Assembly (NCBI GenBank): GCA_964542875.1
Contig: CAZIWA010000012.1
Coordinates: forward strand, 10,613 to 74,612
DNA: 64,000 bases
Direction of reading: 5' to 3'
Source: CAZGOM01 sp964542875
GTDB lineage: Bacteria; Planctomycetota; Phycisphaerae; Phycisphaerales; Phycisphaeraceae
This document shows positions 7,951 through 16,667 of the stretch, one piece after another. Under the pieces are notes generated by a model, which was not told the DNA's origin, searched no databases, and saw nothing but the letters and a program-made list of their open reading frames with translations. Position 1 is the stretch's first letter. Each line of letters opens with the position of its first letter. The position numbers and the translations under genes were made by a program.

Positions 7951-9222
7951 ATGATCAACGCGACGTCCAGGCCGCTCAAATTCTTGATCTTCACATTCGG
8001 AAGCGCGGGGGATGTTCACCCATTTACAGGCATCGGCCGGGCCCTTAAAGCCCGCGGACACGAAGTGCATCTGGCCACCAGCGGGTACTTCAAAGACATG
8101 GTGGAGCGCGCCGGGCTTGGCTTCTCTGAAATCGGCACGCCGGAAGACTTTTTAAAAGCGACTTTAAACCCTGATTTATGGCACCCCACCAAGGGCGTGC
8201 AGTTTGTCGCCAGGGAGTGCATGGCCCCGAGCCTGGAGCCGACATACCGGATTATCCAGGAGCGATATGAGCCGGGCCGAACGGTGGTGGTGGCAAGTTC
8301 ACTGGCGATCGGGGCCAAGTGCGCGTACGAAAAGCTGGGCGTGCCGTATGCGACGGTGCATCTTTCGCCGGCGCTTTTCCGGAGTTGGGTGAACCCGCCT
8401 GTGGTGCCTGCGATGCCGCTGCATAAGTTTCCGGTGTGGGGACAGAAGCTGGGCTATTGGTTCGCCGACAAGGTGATAGTCGACCCGGCAGTGGCACCGG
8501 TCTACAACGCGTTTCGCAAGACGATCGGGCTGGAGCCCGTAAGCCGGATTTTTCGGGATCCCATGCACTCCCCGCTGCTGACGATGGGGGTGTTTCCGGA
8601 TTGGTTTTGCCCGGTGGCAAGCGACTGGCCGAAAAATGCGTGCGTAACGGGATTCCCGCTTTTTGACGGCAAAGACGCAGAGCCTGACGCTCAGGACGTG
8701 ACCCGGTATTTAAACGAGGGGGAACCGCCCGTGGTGTTCACCGCGGGGAGCGCGATGCGCCAGGGCGAGGGCTTTTTTGCGGCGGCGGTCGGTGCGGCAA
8801 GAAAGCTCAAACACCGGTGCATGATGCTGACGCGCTTTCCCGAGCAGCTTCCCAAGGATCTGCCCGCGAATGTGAAGCACTTTTCCTATGTGCCCTTTGG
8901 CCAGGTGCTGCCTCGCGCAGTGGCGTTTGTGCATCACGGCGGCGTGGGGTCCACCGCGCAGGGTTTTGCCGCAGGCGTGCCGCAGATGGTGGTTCACTTT
9001 AGTCACGACCAACCCGACAACGCCGAGCGGATTCGCAAGCTGGGCGCAGGCGAAGGGCTGAGCGTGACGAAGTTCAATGAAAACTCATGTGCAAGCATGT
9101 TGGAGAAACTGCTTTCCGACCCCGGATATCGACAGCGCGCCTTGGCTCTTAAGGCCAGATGCGAGCCGGAAAAGTGGATGCGCGAGACATGTCAGCGGCT
9201 TGAGAACGTGATTCAGCGTTGA
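7951..9222 (+). CDS. GT1-family (UDP-glycosyltransferase-like) glycosyltransferase
   Basis: A 423-residue GT-B enzyme. The N-terminal domain starts LKFLIFTFGSAGDVHPFTGIG, the usual GT1/GT28-like opening with the Gly-rich loop and catalytic His. The C-terminal domain has VVFTAGSAM, FVHHGGVGSTAQGFAAGVP and FSHDQPDNAERI, the sugar-nucleotide-binding signature of macrolide, rhamnolipid and sterol glucosyltransferases. The acceptor is probably a small hydrophobic molecule or lipid. TTGACA lies at 7911-7916 upstream, but no equally good -10 at standard spacing was found. Function beyond the family is not assignable. Confidence 0.88.
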   Translation: MINATSRPLKFLIFTFGSAGDVHPFTGIGRALKARGHEVHLATSGYFKDMVERAGLGFSEIGTPEDFLKATLNPDLWHPTKGVQFVARECMAPSLEPTYRIIQERYEPGRTVVVASSLAIGAKCAYEKLGVPYATVHLSPALFRSWVNPPVVPAMPLHKFPVWGQKLGYWFADKVIVDPAVAPVYNAFRKTIGLEPVSRIFRDPMHSPLLTMGVFPDWFCPVASDWPKNACVTGFPLFDGKDAEPDAQDVTRYLNEGEPPVVFTAGSAMRQGEGFFAAAVGAARKLKHRCMMLTRFPEQLPKDLPANVKHFSYVPFGQVLPRAVAFVHHGGVGSTAQGFAAGVPQMVVHFSHDQPDNAERIRKLGAGEGLSVTKFNENSCASMLEKLLSDPGYRQRALALKARCEPEKWMRETCQRLENVIQR

Positions 9223-9241
9223 GCCGCATTTCCGGGGCTTT

Positions 9242-9296
9242 GCTCGGCACAATCGAGCATGGAGGTACGCTTTTCGTTTCATCCAGTGAAACGAAA
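9242..9296 (+). other. Two hairpins downstream of the GT1 gene
   Basis: The 319-base gap 9223-9541 holds two perfect inverted repeats soon after the GT1 stop: GCTCG/CGAGC around 9242-9258, and TTTCGTTTCA/TGAAACGAAA at 9272-9296 with a 5-base loop. Neither is followed immediately by a T tract, so they may be a weak or factor-assisted terminator or a binding site. The rest of the gap holds the promoter at 9321-9350 and a leader of about 185 bases. Confidence 0.45.
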
Positions 9297-9320
9297 GCAT
9301 GACTTTCCAAGTGTTTTTTA

Positions 9321-9350
9321 TTGACATGCCCTCCCCTCGGGGCGTATACA
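9321..9350 (+). promoter_or_regulatory. Promoter of the G8/beta-helix gene
   Basis: A perfect TTGACA (9321-9326) is separated by 18 bases from TATACA (9345-9350). The predicted start near 9357 leaves a leader of about 185 bases before the ATG at 9542. The string GCGTATACA at 9342-9350 recurs exactly at the next promoter (12989-12997). Confidence 0.65.
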
Positions 9351-9541
9351 CAACCTAGGCGCTTTCTTGTCCCACGACGAGCACACGAAGAACGCCGCCA
9401 AAATCCTCCACCCTTAATTATCACGAATTTAATCGGCGTTTAGATTCGCTAAGCCGTTTCCATCGACGCATGGAGCTTCTCCATTTGCGAGGTTGTTTTG
9501 CATCCTTTTTTTCCGTTACCCCCCTACCCTGGAGGTCTGTG

Positions 9542-12500
9542 ATGAAAAGCGTTGTTTGTCTGCGCCGTCCCAGAGGAATCGCCCACCGGGCGATCTTCGA
9601 GGCCATCGAGTCTCGCATGCTGCTCTCGGTGCTCACCAGCACCAAAAGCGGCAACTGGTCAGACCCGCTGATATGGGACACGCTGACGGCCCCCGGCCCC
9701 GGCGACCAGATCATGATCGATCACGGGCACACGGTGATTTACGACAAGACAGACCCGGACACCATCGCACGCCTGGAGGTCCATGGGCTGCTGAGGTTCG
9801 ACGCCAACACCTCCCTGGACCTCAACACCACAGGCAACATCGTCATCCACGGCGAACTGGAAATGCGTCCCAGCTCGGCAGCGGTGAAACACACGGTCAC
9901 GTTCAAGAACGTCAACGAAGCCGCGTTCGTCGGCGGCGGAATGGTCGTGCTGGAAACCGATGTGGGCATGTGGATTCATGAATCGGGCATGCTCGACGCC
10001 ATCGGCACGGAAAAAACACCGTGGACACGGCTCACCGGCAGCGCCCTGCTGGGCGCCACCACCATCACCGTGCAGGACGCCACGGGATGGAAGGTGGGCG
10101 ATACGCTTTCTCTCACCCCCACTCAGGCGCCCACGGCAGGTTCAATCTCCTACTCCGGCTACGACAACCGCACCATCAGCGCCATCAGCGGCAACACCAT
10201 CACGCTCAGCAGCCCGCTGACTTACGACCATCCCATGGTCAACGGCACATGGACCGCGGAGGTGCTGAACCTCAGCCGAAACGTGGTGATCCAGGGCACC
10301 ACGTCCGGCCGGGCTCACATCATGTTCATGCATCTGGATAACCCGCAGACGATCAAAAACGTCGAACTGGCCTATCTGGGTCCGCAGCAAAGCGGCGCCG
10401 GCGTGCTGGGCCGGTACGCACTGCACTTTCACATGAATGGCGACGCCACCAACGGATCAATGATCGAAAACGTGGTTGCCCATGACATCGGCGCGCACGT
10501 GTTCGTACCCCATGGCAGCAACGGAATCACTTTCCGCGGCACCGTCAGCCACGACACCTGGGATGCCGCCTATTGGTGGGACAACGGCGTGCCGGAAGAC
10601 GCTTCCAACGGCATCGTGTGGGACCGGACCGTTGCATCGCTGGTGAGGCCTTATGCCTCGGCCAAATACCGGCTGCCGGGATACTTCCTGGGCCAGGGGT
10701 CCAACAATGTGGTGACCGACAGCGTCGCCGTCGGCGTGCTGGGGGATGAGGACGCGGCAGGCTTCACCTGGCCCGAAGGCGGCAGCGGCATCTGGCTGTT
10801 TGAAGGCAATACCTCACACAACAACCGGCGTGACGGCATCTTCACCTGGCAGAACACCTCCGGGCTGCACGTGATCGAAGACTTCGTGGCGTATCACAAC
10901 ACCGACACGGGCATCGAACACGGCGCATATGCCAACTCCTACGTCTACCGGGATATCACGCTCTACGGCAACCTCAGAGCGGGCTTCTTCCTGCACTCAA
11001 GCTCCGGTGGAGTGAATCCCCAGACACTGGAGAACATCAACATCGACGCCGCGGGCATCTCGCTCTACGCGCTGGAGGTGGTCGGCCACACGTTGCCCGC
11101 GGGGCTGCCGACGCTAGTGAAAGGCGGCGAGTTCAAGGGCTACACCAAAGCGGCGGTCGGGTTCTCCACCGGCGGCATCAACAAGGAATGGTTCACTTTC
11201 GATGGCGTGAAATTCGCCTCGGAAGCGACCGCGTTTTACTTGAGCAATTCCATCCAGCCAGACTCGCTGCTGCGCATCCGGACGATCGACAACGATTACT
11301 ACGAACTGCGCCGGGCCGATCAATCCGGCGATTTGGTCACCGGATGGAACGCCAGAAAAACCGACCTGGATACCTGGATCGCACCTGATGAAGCGGCGCG
11401 AAAATCCATCTCACACACCTTCACCGGCACTAACGGCGCCGCATGGGACCCGGCATTCTGGGATGTGAGCCCAGCCGGACACAAGATGACGATCCAGGGC
11501 AATACCGGAGAGATCCGCTTCAACTCCGGCGGGCCAGGTTTGGCCACAGTTGCGGCCCAGGCCGGCATCATGGAGTTGATGATCGATTCCTCACAGCTGG
11601 TTACCGCATGGGCTTCCCAAAGCACCGTCGGCATGCAAGGCGGGCTTATCGCCAGGCTCACCGATGACGACCCGGACACCTATTACAAAGCCGTCATGAA
11701 TGTGGAGCTTAACGGCCGAACATTGAGCATCATCCGGGTGATCGACGGCGTGGACGGCGTCATCGCACGGGTGGAAAACTGGAACCCCGCGGTGGACTAC
11801 AACATCCGTTTTGAAGTCACCCAGCAAGACTGGACCACCACCCGGCTCAAGGCCAAGATCTGGGCTGCATCAAGCGCGGAACCCTCGGCCTGGAGCATCG
11901 ACCGGACAGACACCCACCCGGCGATGCAAAACCGGCTGGGACGCATCGGCGTCTTCGGCAAAGGCGCATCCTCTACGGCTCGGCACTGGAAGCTGGACAA
12001 CTACTCCGCCAGCGTGCCCATTCCTGAGTTCAGCGAATCCTGGACCGGGCCAGACGCCGCCGGCTGGCCCGCGGCATGGACCATCGCCCCCATCGGCACC
12101 ACGGGGATGACCCCAAGCATCCTGGGCAACAAGGGGAAGATGACCAAATCCATCTCTCAGGCCAATGGCGATGGCCTGGCATTCGTCAATAACCTGGTAA
12201 GCCGTGACGTGGACCTGACCGCCACATTCAGCATCAGTTCCAACGCTGCGGGCTTCGGGCTCATGGGCCGCGGGATCGACTCCAATTCCGATGGATCGCT
12301 GGACACCTATTACTACACGCAGGTGATCAGCAGCACAGCGAGCTCCGCTTACACCTTCAGGCTTTATAAATCGGTCAACGGCGTATCCACGGTGCTGGCA
12401 TCAACCTCGCTCTACGCCCTCTCAGGGGCTGAGTACAAGATGCGGCTGACCATCGCCTCCAATCCCGACAACACAACTTCCGTGAAGGGCAAGATGTGGC

Positions 12501-12841
12501 TGTCAGCAGACCCGGAACCGGGAACCTGGAGCATAGATGTCACCAACAACGAACCGACGCTGCAGAATGTCGATGGGCGCTTTGGCACGCGCTTTAAGAT
12601 GTTCCAGAACCGGATCGTGACAATCGACGACTTCACCGCGTCGTTTGGGGGCATGTCGGGAATGTCGATGATGATGATGTCCAGCGGCGGTGAAGAGACG
12701 GCCAGCCAGCGCCTGGCGCGCGCCGGGTCTAGCAGCTTGTTTGAAAACTGGAGTTTCAAACAAAATCAGGCAAACTGGCTGAAATTTGTACTAAAACCAT
12801 TGGGCGAGGGTGAAGAGACGCAATTGTTGACACCACTTTAA
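9542..12841 (+). CDS. Large exported G8-domain and beta-helix protein with N-terminal LEPR-xLL-like motif
   Basis: A 1,099-residue protein. Residues 19-29 read FEAIESRMLLS, resembling the LEPR-xLL motif near the N-terminus of many planctomycete surface proteins. A G8-like domain follows (about 36-150: GNWSDPLIWD, PGPGDQIMIDHGHTVIY). A right-handed beta-helix region (about 250-560) carries repeated GITFRGTVSHDT-type turns. Two similar concanavalin/laminin-G-like segments start near residues 624 and 828, each ending with WSIDRTDTHP or WSIDVTNNEP. G8 plus beta-helix is the layout of the CEMIP/TMEM2 family, so polysaccharide binding or cleavage is plausible. The ATG at 9542 has GGAGG upstream. 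Confidence 0.82.
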   Translation: MKSVVCLRRPRGIAHRAIFEAIESRMLLSVLTSTKSGNWSDPLIWDTLTAPGPGDQIMIDHGHTVIYDKTDPDTIARLEVHGLLRFDANTSLDLNTTGNIVIHGELEMRPSSAAVKHTVTFKNVNEAAFVGGGMVVLETDVGMWIHESGMLDAIGTEKTPWTRLTGSALLGATTITVQDATGWKVGDTLSLTPTQAPTAGSISYSGYDNRTISAISGNTITLSSPLTYDHPMVNGTWTAEVLNLSRNVVIQGTTSGRAHIMFMHLDNPQTIKNVELAYLGPQQSGAGVLGRYALHFHMNGDATNGSMIENVVAHDIGAHVFVPHGSNGITFRGTVSHDTWDAAYWWDNGVPEDASNGIVWDRTVASLVRPYASAKYRLPGYFLGQGSNNVVTDSVAVGVLGDEDAAGFTWPEGGSGIWLFEGNTSHNNRRDGIFTWQNTSGLHVIEDFVAYHNTDTGIEHGAYANSYVYRDITLYGNLRAGFFLHSSSGGVNPQTLENINIDAAGISLYALEVVGHTLPAGLPTLVKGGEFKGYTKAAVGFSTGGINKEWFTFDGVKFASEATAFYLSNSIQPDSLLRIRTIDNDYYELRRADQSGDLVTGWNARKTDLDTWIAPDEAARKSISHTFTGTNGAAWDPAFWDVSPAGHKMTIQGNTGEIRFNSGGPGLATVAAQAGIMELMIDSSQLVTAWASQSTVGMQGGLIARLTDDDPDTYYKAVMNVELNGRTLSIIRVIDGVDGVIARVENWNPAVDYNIRFEVTQQDWTTTRLKAKIWAASSAEPSAWSIDRTDTHPAMQNRLGRIGVFGKGASSTARHWKLDNYSASVPIPEFSESWTGPDAAGWPAAWTIAPIGTTGMTPSILGNKGKMTKSISQANGDGLAFVNNLVSRDVDLTATFSISSNAAGFGLMGRGIDSNSDGSLDTYYYTQVISSTASSAYTFRLYKSVNGVSTVLASTSLYALSGAEYKMRLTIASNPDNTTSVKGKMWLSADPEPGTWSIDVTNNEPTLQNVDGRFGTRFKMFQNRIVTIDDFTASFGGMSGMSMMMMSSGGEETASQRLARAGSSSLFENWSFKQNQANWLKFVLKPLGEGEETQLLTPL

Positions 12842-12859
12842 CTCTGTATCGATTCCCTT

Positions 12860-12898
12860 AAAGCCCGGGTTGGACACCTGTCCAGCCCGGGCTTTTTC
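12860..12898 (+). terminator. Intrinsic terminator after the G8/beta-helix gene
   Basis: Arms AAAGCCCGGG (12860-12869) and CCCGGGCTTT (12886-12895), strengthened by GGACA/TGTCC within, form a long GC-rich hairpin followed by a T run (CTTTTTCTTT). Confidence 0.92.
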
Positions 12899-12971
12899 TT
12901 TGCGCAAAACTCACGTTCTACGAGGCACACTGACCTGTTTATAGGATTATCAGAAACAACATGTTTTTAAT

Positions 12972-12999
12972 TTGCACTTCATCAACACGCGTATACAAT
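12972..12999 (+). promoter_or_regulatory. Promoter of the GH43-like/GH29 gene
   Basis: TTGCAC (12972-12977), a 16-base spacer and TACAAT (12994-12999). Overlapping the -10 is GCGTATACA (12989-12997), identical to the sequence around the -10 of the previous gene. Transcription would start near 13006. The gap 12842-13165 otherwise holds the terminator at 12860 and the structured leader at 13001-13049. Confidence 0.6.
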
Positions 13000-13000
13000 G

Positions 13001-13049
13001 CGAGAGGAAAGACAGGCTTGCCACTACCACAGCCTGTCTTAGGTTCTCG
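13001..13049 (+). promoter_or_regulatory. Structured element at the 5' end of the GH43-like/GH29 leader
   Basis: AAGACAGGCT (13009-13018) pairs perfectly with AGCCTGTCTT (13031-13040) around a 12-base loop. An outer CGAGA/TCTCG pair (13001-13005, 13045-13049) extends it. The stem sits at the very start of the predicted transcript, about 115 bases before the ATG. It is too close to the -10 to be an upstream terminator. It could stabilise the mRNA or control translation. Confidence 0.5.
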
Positions 13050-13165
13050 GGGGAGAAACCAGACAGATACCCAGGGATTGAGAGAGAGACGTAACCGTCA
13101 GCGAACAGGCACCATGAGGTGTCTTGACTCTGGCACCATTCCCACCGAGTATTTGTGAGGTCAGC

Positions 13166-15508
13166 ATGACCATTCAGCACGGTCCTCAGATGACTAAAAC
13201 GTCGTTGGGGTTCAATACGTTAGGCCGATCGATGATGTCACAACAAGCGGGTGGTGCACCGACGGGTCCAGCACCAATGGGTGCTGCGCCAGCAGGTGCG
13301 GCGACAACGGGGAGTTTTAACTCAGGACTGGTGAAAAAGGGACGCCTGCCGTTCCCTTTGCTGGACTGCACGCCGCTTGTGCTGGGCGGACAATTAATTG
13401 CCGTCGAAAACTGGCACCTGGATTGGGAGAAGGCAAACCTCTCCCGTGAGCAGGCCTTCCTGCATGACCAGGTACGCATCCGGGATATCGTGACCAACCA
13501 GATCATCGGCATACCGCTGATTGGTTATGCCAACGCAACGGGTCTGGTGTGGGACGGAAAGCTGTACATCATCGCAGGGTATTACTCTGACGAGACGCAT
13601 CTCAATGAGATCCGCCAGATCCATATGGTTTACACCGACGATCTGGTGAACTGGTCCAAGCCGGTGGTGATTCTCGAGGCCGATGAAGGCCGTTTCATCC
13701 ACGAGATGGGCATCTGCCGCGGCGACGGCTGGTTTGTGCTTGCCACACGGGTGAGCCAGGCCAAAGACGATGCCGGCGCGGTCTGGTTCTTCGCATCGGA
13801 TGATTTGACCGATTGGTCCGAGGTGCCCGGCGCCCGGTACGGCGTTGAACGGCCCGTGGACAGCCCCTCGCTGTACTTTTTCGACGGGCGTTACTACCTG
13901 CTTTACTCCGAACAGTCCGGGCCCGTGCATGTGACGAGAATCACACGCTCGCACGACTTGATCCACTGGCAGGACGCCGACCAGGACCGGCCCGTGCTCA
14001 CGCCCGATACGAGCGTGACCAACATCCCCCACCACGCGCCCACGGCACGGGAAACCAACAATTCCAACGCCCGGTTGGCGGAATACAAAAATCGGACGGT
14101 GATGTTCTACACCGCGGGTGACCGTAGCAGCCGCGGCGACTTGAAATACGCCGAAGCACCCGAAAGCCCGCAGGGATTTTTGAGCCGGTTCTTCCTTGAG
14201 CCCAGGATCATGGTGCCCACGCCTCGGCAGGTCGCGTTTCAAGAACAGCAGATCAGCGTGCTCTTCAACTTCGGCATGGGCACCTATGCCAACGCCGACA
14301 CCTTCGGCATCGCCGACAAATCGCTCTTTTACCCAGTGGCCCTGAACCTGGACCAGTGGTTCAACACGGCCCGGATGCTGGGCTCGCGCAATGCGATTCT
14401 CACCGCCAAGCACCCCTCGGGCTTTTGCCTCTGGCCCACCGTGACTTCCTCATACTGCGTGAAAAACAGCCCTTGGAAAGGCGGCCAATCCGACTTTGTA
14501 CGCGAATACATGGACGCCGCGGCCCGGGCCAAATTCACCACTGGCATTTATGTATCCCCCGCGGACATCAACAAAGGCGTCTTCTCCACCGACATGCCCA
14601 TCGGCCAACGCGTGCTTAATGGCGACCGCGAGCTCTACTTCAGGAACATCTTCCTGGTCCAGCTTAAAGAGCTGCTGACCAACTACGGCCCGCAGACAGT
14701 GATCTGGCTGGACACCCGGCGCGACCCTCTTGGCTGGGATGTGCGCAATAAAGCCGGCAGCACCTTCGGCACCATCCATGGCGACGCCATGTTCGCGCTG
14801 ATCGAAAAACTGCAGCCCAATGCAGGCGTCATCGGCGGCACCGTGCCCGACGGCCAGATCCTGGGCATGAACGCGCCCGCGCCAGACCCGGTGGTCTACC
14901 CCGTCTACCCAGGCTTTGGCCCCAGCATCGGCGCCCCCTACCAGTACACCGGCTGGAACGTGCCCTGCTCAGTGGTGGCTCCCCGCGGCAGCGCCGTGTG
15001 GAAAGTCGGCACAGAGCAGTCGCTGATGACCACCGACAAGCTTTTCGAGCTCTACTACAGCACCGTGGGCATGGGCACCAACCTGTTCTTCACGATTACC
15101 CCGGACCCGACCGGGTTGATCCCCGAACCGGAAATCAACATGATCCGGGCATTTGGCGAAGAATTGCGCCGGCGCTTTACCGTTCCCGTCGCCAAGACAG
15201 CTTCCGCGGACAACTGGCGTGAAGGCAATGCGCTGGAACTGGAAATCTCCCAGGAAAAGGGCAAGGCTTTCGACCACGTGATCGTGGAAGAAGACCTCGC
15301 CCGCGGCCAACGCGTTTCCCAGCACCGGATCGACATGCAGACCCAAGGCGGCGACTGGATGCCCATCGCCAACGGCTCCACCATCGGACGCAAACGGATT
15401 CACCGGGTCCCGCTGACAACGGCGAAAGTCATCCGGCTGGTGGTGAACCAGTCGATCGGAACTCCGCAGATCAGGCATTTCGGTGTGTATAACGCGACCA
15501 AACGATAA
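13166..15508 (+). CDS. Two-domain glycoside hydrolase: GH43-like propeller fused to GH29-like alpha-L-fucosidase
   Basis: A 780-residue protein. After a Gly/Pro/Ala-rich N-terminal stretch, residues about 60-365 look like a five-bladed beta-propeller of the GH43/GH32/GH130 type (LVWDGKLYIIAGYY, YTDDLVNWSKP, SPSLYFFDGRYYLLYSE, SHDLIHWQD). Residues about 370-680 follow a GH29 fucosidase: LDQWFNTARMLGSRNAILTAKH, GFCLW, GIYVSPADI and VIWLD with the likely nucleophile Asp516. A C-terminal beta domain of about 90 residues completes it. No signal peptide is visible from the ATG at 13166 (GAGG upstream) or from the longer frame at 13124. The likely role is breakdown of fucosylated polysaccharide. Substrate and active-site completeness are unverified. 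Confidence 0.8.
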   Translation: MTIQHGPQMTKTSLGFNTLGRSMMSQQAGGAPTGPAPMGAAPAGAATTGSFNSGLVKKGRLPFPLLDCTPLVLGGQLIAVENWHLDWEKANLSREQAFLHDQVRIRDIVTNQIIGIPLIGYANATGLVWDGKLYIIAGYYSDETHLNEIRQIHMVYTDDLVNWSKPVVILEADEGRFIHEMGICRGDGWFVLATRVSQAKDDAGAVWFFASDDLTDWSEVPGARYGVERPVDSPSLYFFDGRYYLLYSEQSGPVHVTRITRSHDLIHWQDADQDRPVLTPDTSVTNIPHHAPTARETNNSNARLAEYKNRTVMFYTAGDRSSRGDLKYAEAPESPQGFLSRFFLEPRIMVPTPRQVAFQEQQISVLFNFGMGTYANADTFGIADKSLFYPVALNLDQWFNTARMLGSRNAILTAKHPSGFCLWPTVTSSYCVKNSPWKGGQSDFVREYMDAAARAKFTTGIYVSPADINKGVFSTDMPIGQRVLNGDRELYFRNIFLVQLKELLTNYGPQTVIWLDTRRDPLGWDVRNKAGSTFGTIHGDAMFALIEKLQPNAGVIGGTVPDGQILGMNAPAPDPVVYPVYPGFGPSIGAPYQYTGWNVPCSVVAPRGSAVWKVGTEQSLMTTDKLFELYYSTVGMGTNLFFTITPDPTGLIPEPEINMIRAFGEELRRRFTVPVAKTASADNWREGNALELEISQEKGKAFDHVIVEEDLARGQRVSQHRIDMQTQGGDWMPIANGSTIGRKRIHRVPLTTAKVIRLVVNQSIGTPQIRHFGVYNATKR

Positions 15509-15541
15509 TTGCCCAAGCGGGCTTATCAATCAGCAAAAAAG

Positions 15542-15578
15542 AAGCTTTGGCCCCGGGAAGCGGTGCCAAAGCTTTTTT
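15542..15578. terminator. Bidirectional terminator between convergent genes
   Basis: Arms AAGCTTTGGC (15542-15551) and GCCAAAGCTT (15565-15574). A T run follows on the plus strand, and an A run precedes on the plus strand (T run on the minus), so it can serve both the GH29 gene and the epimerase gene at 15609. Confidence 0.88.
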
Positions 15579-15608
15579 ATTTCGCCCGCGTGCTTCAACC
15601 TGTAAGAG

Positions 15609-16598
15609 TCAAAGCGGCTTGCCTGCTTTAGCGATCAAATCGTCTTCCCAGGTTTCCGTGTCGGTATTTGGCACGCGGTTGGCTTTGTCCATTTCGGCAA
15701 TGACGCTGCGGAGGCCTTCTTCCAATGAAATCCGAGGCCGGAACTCGGGGATGTCTTTGAAGATTTTATCGCCGCTGTAATGGCACTGATTGGCGAAGAT
15801 GGTTTTGCAGATGTCGGAACGCTGGGGTTCCAGCGCGAAAAGCTTTTCGCGTGAAATCCCGATGAGCGGGACAACCCGGCCGAGCACTTTCATCCCGGTT
15901 TTGTGGTAGTCGGCCCAGGTGGTGTGGCCTTGGTTGACGAGGTTATAGACCTGACCGATGCAGTGCGATTTACCGATGGCGCCGACGAACCCGAGGGCAG
16001 CGTCATCCACATGCAGAAACTGGTGCGGCGCCTTGCCTTCATCGCAAACGGCGATGGGCTTGCCCTTGCGTACACGGTCGATCCAGCCAAAGTCCCAGGC
16101 GATCTGGCGCAGCGCTCCCATCTGCGGGCCATAGGTGGTCGAGGGCCGGATGATGGTGACGGGGAAGCCTTCTTTCTCAAACGCGTTCAGGAAGAAATAG
16201 TCCGCCAGCGATTTGTTCTGGCCATACCCGGTGATGGGGCGAAGCGGGTGGTCTTCCCTGACGGGGGTGTAGTCATAATCAACGCCGTAGGCGCAGACGG
16301 TGGAGCAGTAAATAAGCTGTTTGAGGTGCTTGCCTTCAAAGGCACGCTTGGTGCTGGCGGCCTGGGTGGCGTTGTAGAGGATCATGTCGATCCCTATGTC
16401 GAACTTTTCCGCCTGAATGTTTTTTTCAAATTCAGCTTGGTTTGCCCGGTCTCCCGTGATGACGCGCACTCCCGAGGGCGCGGGGGCTTTAGAGCGCTGT
16501 CCGCGGTTATAGAGAGTGACCTGGTGGCCCTGGGCCAAAAGAAGAGGGATAAAGCTGGTGGAGATGTTTCCGGTACCGCCGACAATGCAGACTTTCAT
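15609..16598 (-). CDS. NAD-dependent epimerase/dehydratase (extended SDR)
   Basis: A 329-residue extended short-chain dehydrogenase. The N-terminus MKVCIVGGTGNISTSFIPLL is the Rossmann dinucleotide motif. The active-site pair is in YGQNK, followed by VTIIRPSTTYGPQ and HQFLHVDDAA. Members act on nucleotide sugars or related alcohols; the substrate is unknown. AGGA lies upstream of the ATG. It is 69 bases downstream of the GntR-type regulator on the same strand, which may control it, and next to the carbohydrate-active fusion gene. Confidence 0.85.
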   Translation of the reverse strand: MKVCIVGGTGNISTSFIPLLLAQGHQVTLYNRGQRSKAPAPSGVRVITGDRANQAEFEKNIQAEKFDIGIDMILYNATQAASTKRAFEGKHLKQLIYCSTVCAYGVDYDYTPVREDHPLRPITGYGQNKSLADYFFLNAFEKEGFPVTIIRPSTTYGPQMGALRQIAWDFGWIDRVRKGKPIAVCDEGKAPHQFLHVDDAALGFVGAIGKSHCIGQVYNLVNQGHTTWADYHKTGMKVLGRVVPLIGISREKLFALEPQRSDICKTIFANQCHYSGDKIFKDIPEFRPRISLEEGLRSVIAEMDKANRVPNTDTETWEDDLIAKAGKPL

Positions 16599-16667
16599 GT
16601 GCGATCCTGTGGTTGGCGAAATGGGAAAAGCTCAGGCCTGTGAAGCCCGGGAAAGCGGAAACGACAA

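Noticed and set aside
9470..9541. Upstream extension of the G8/beta-helix gene
   Set aside because: The extra 24 residues lack a ribosome site, whereas GGAGG precedes the ATG at 9542 and puts the LEPR-like motif near the N-terminus as expected.
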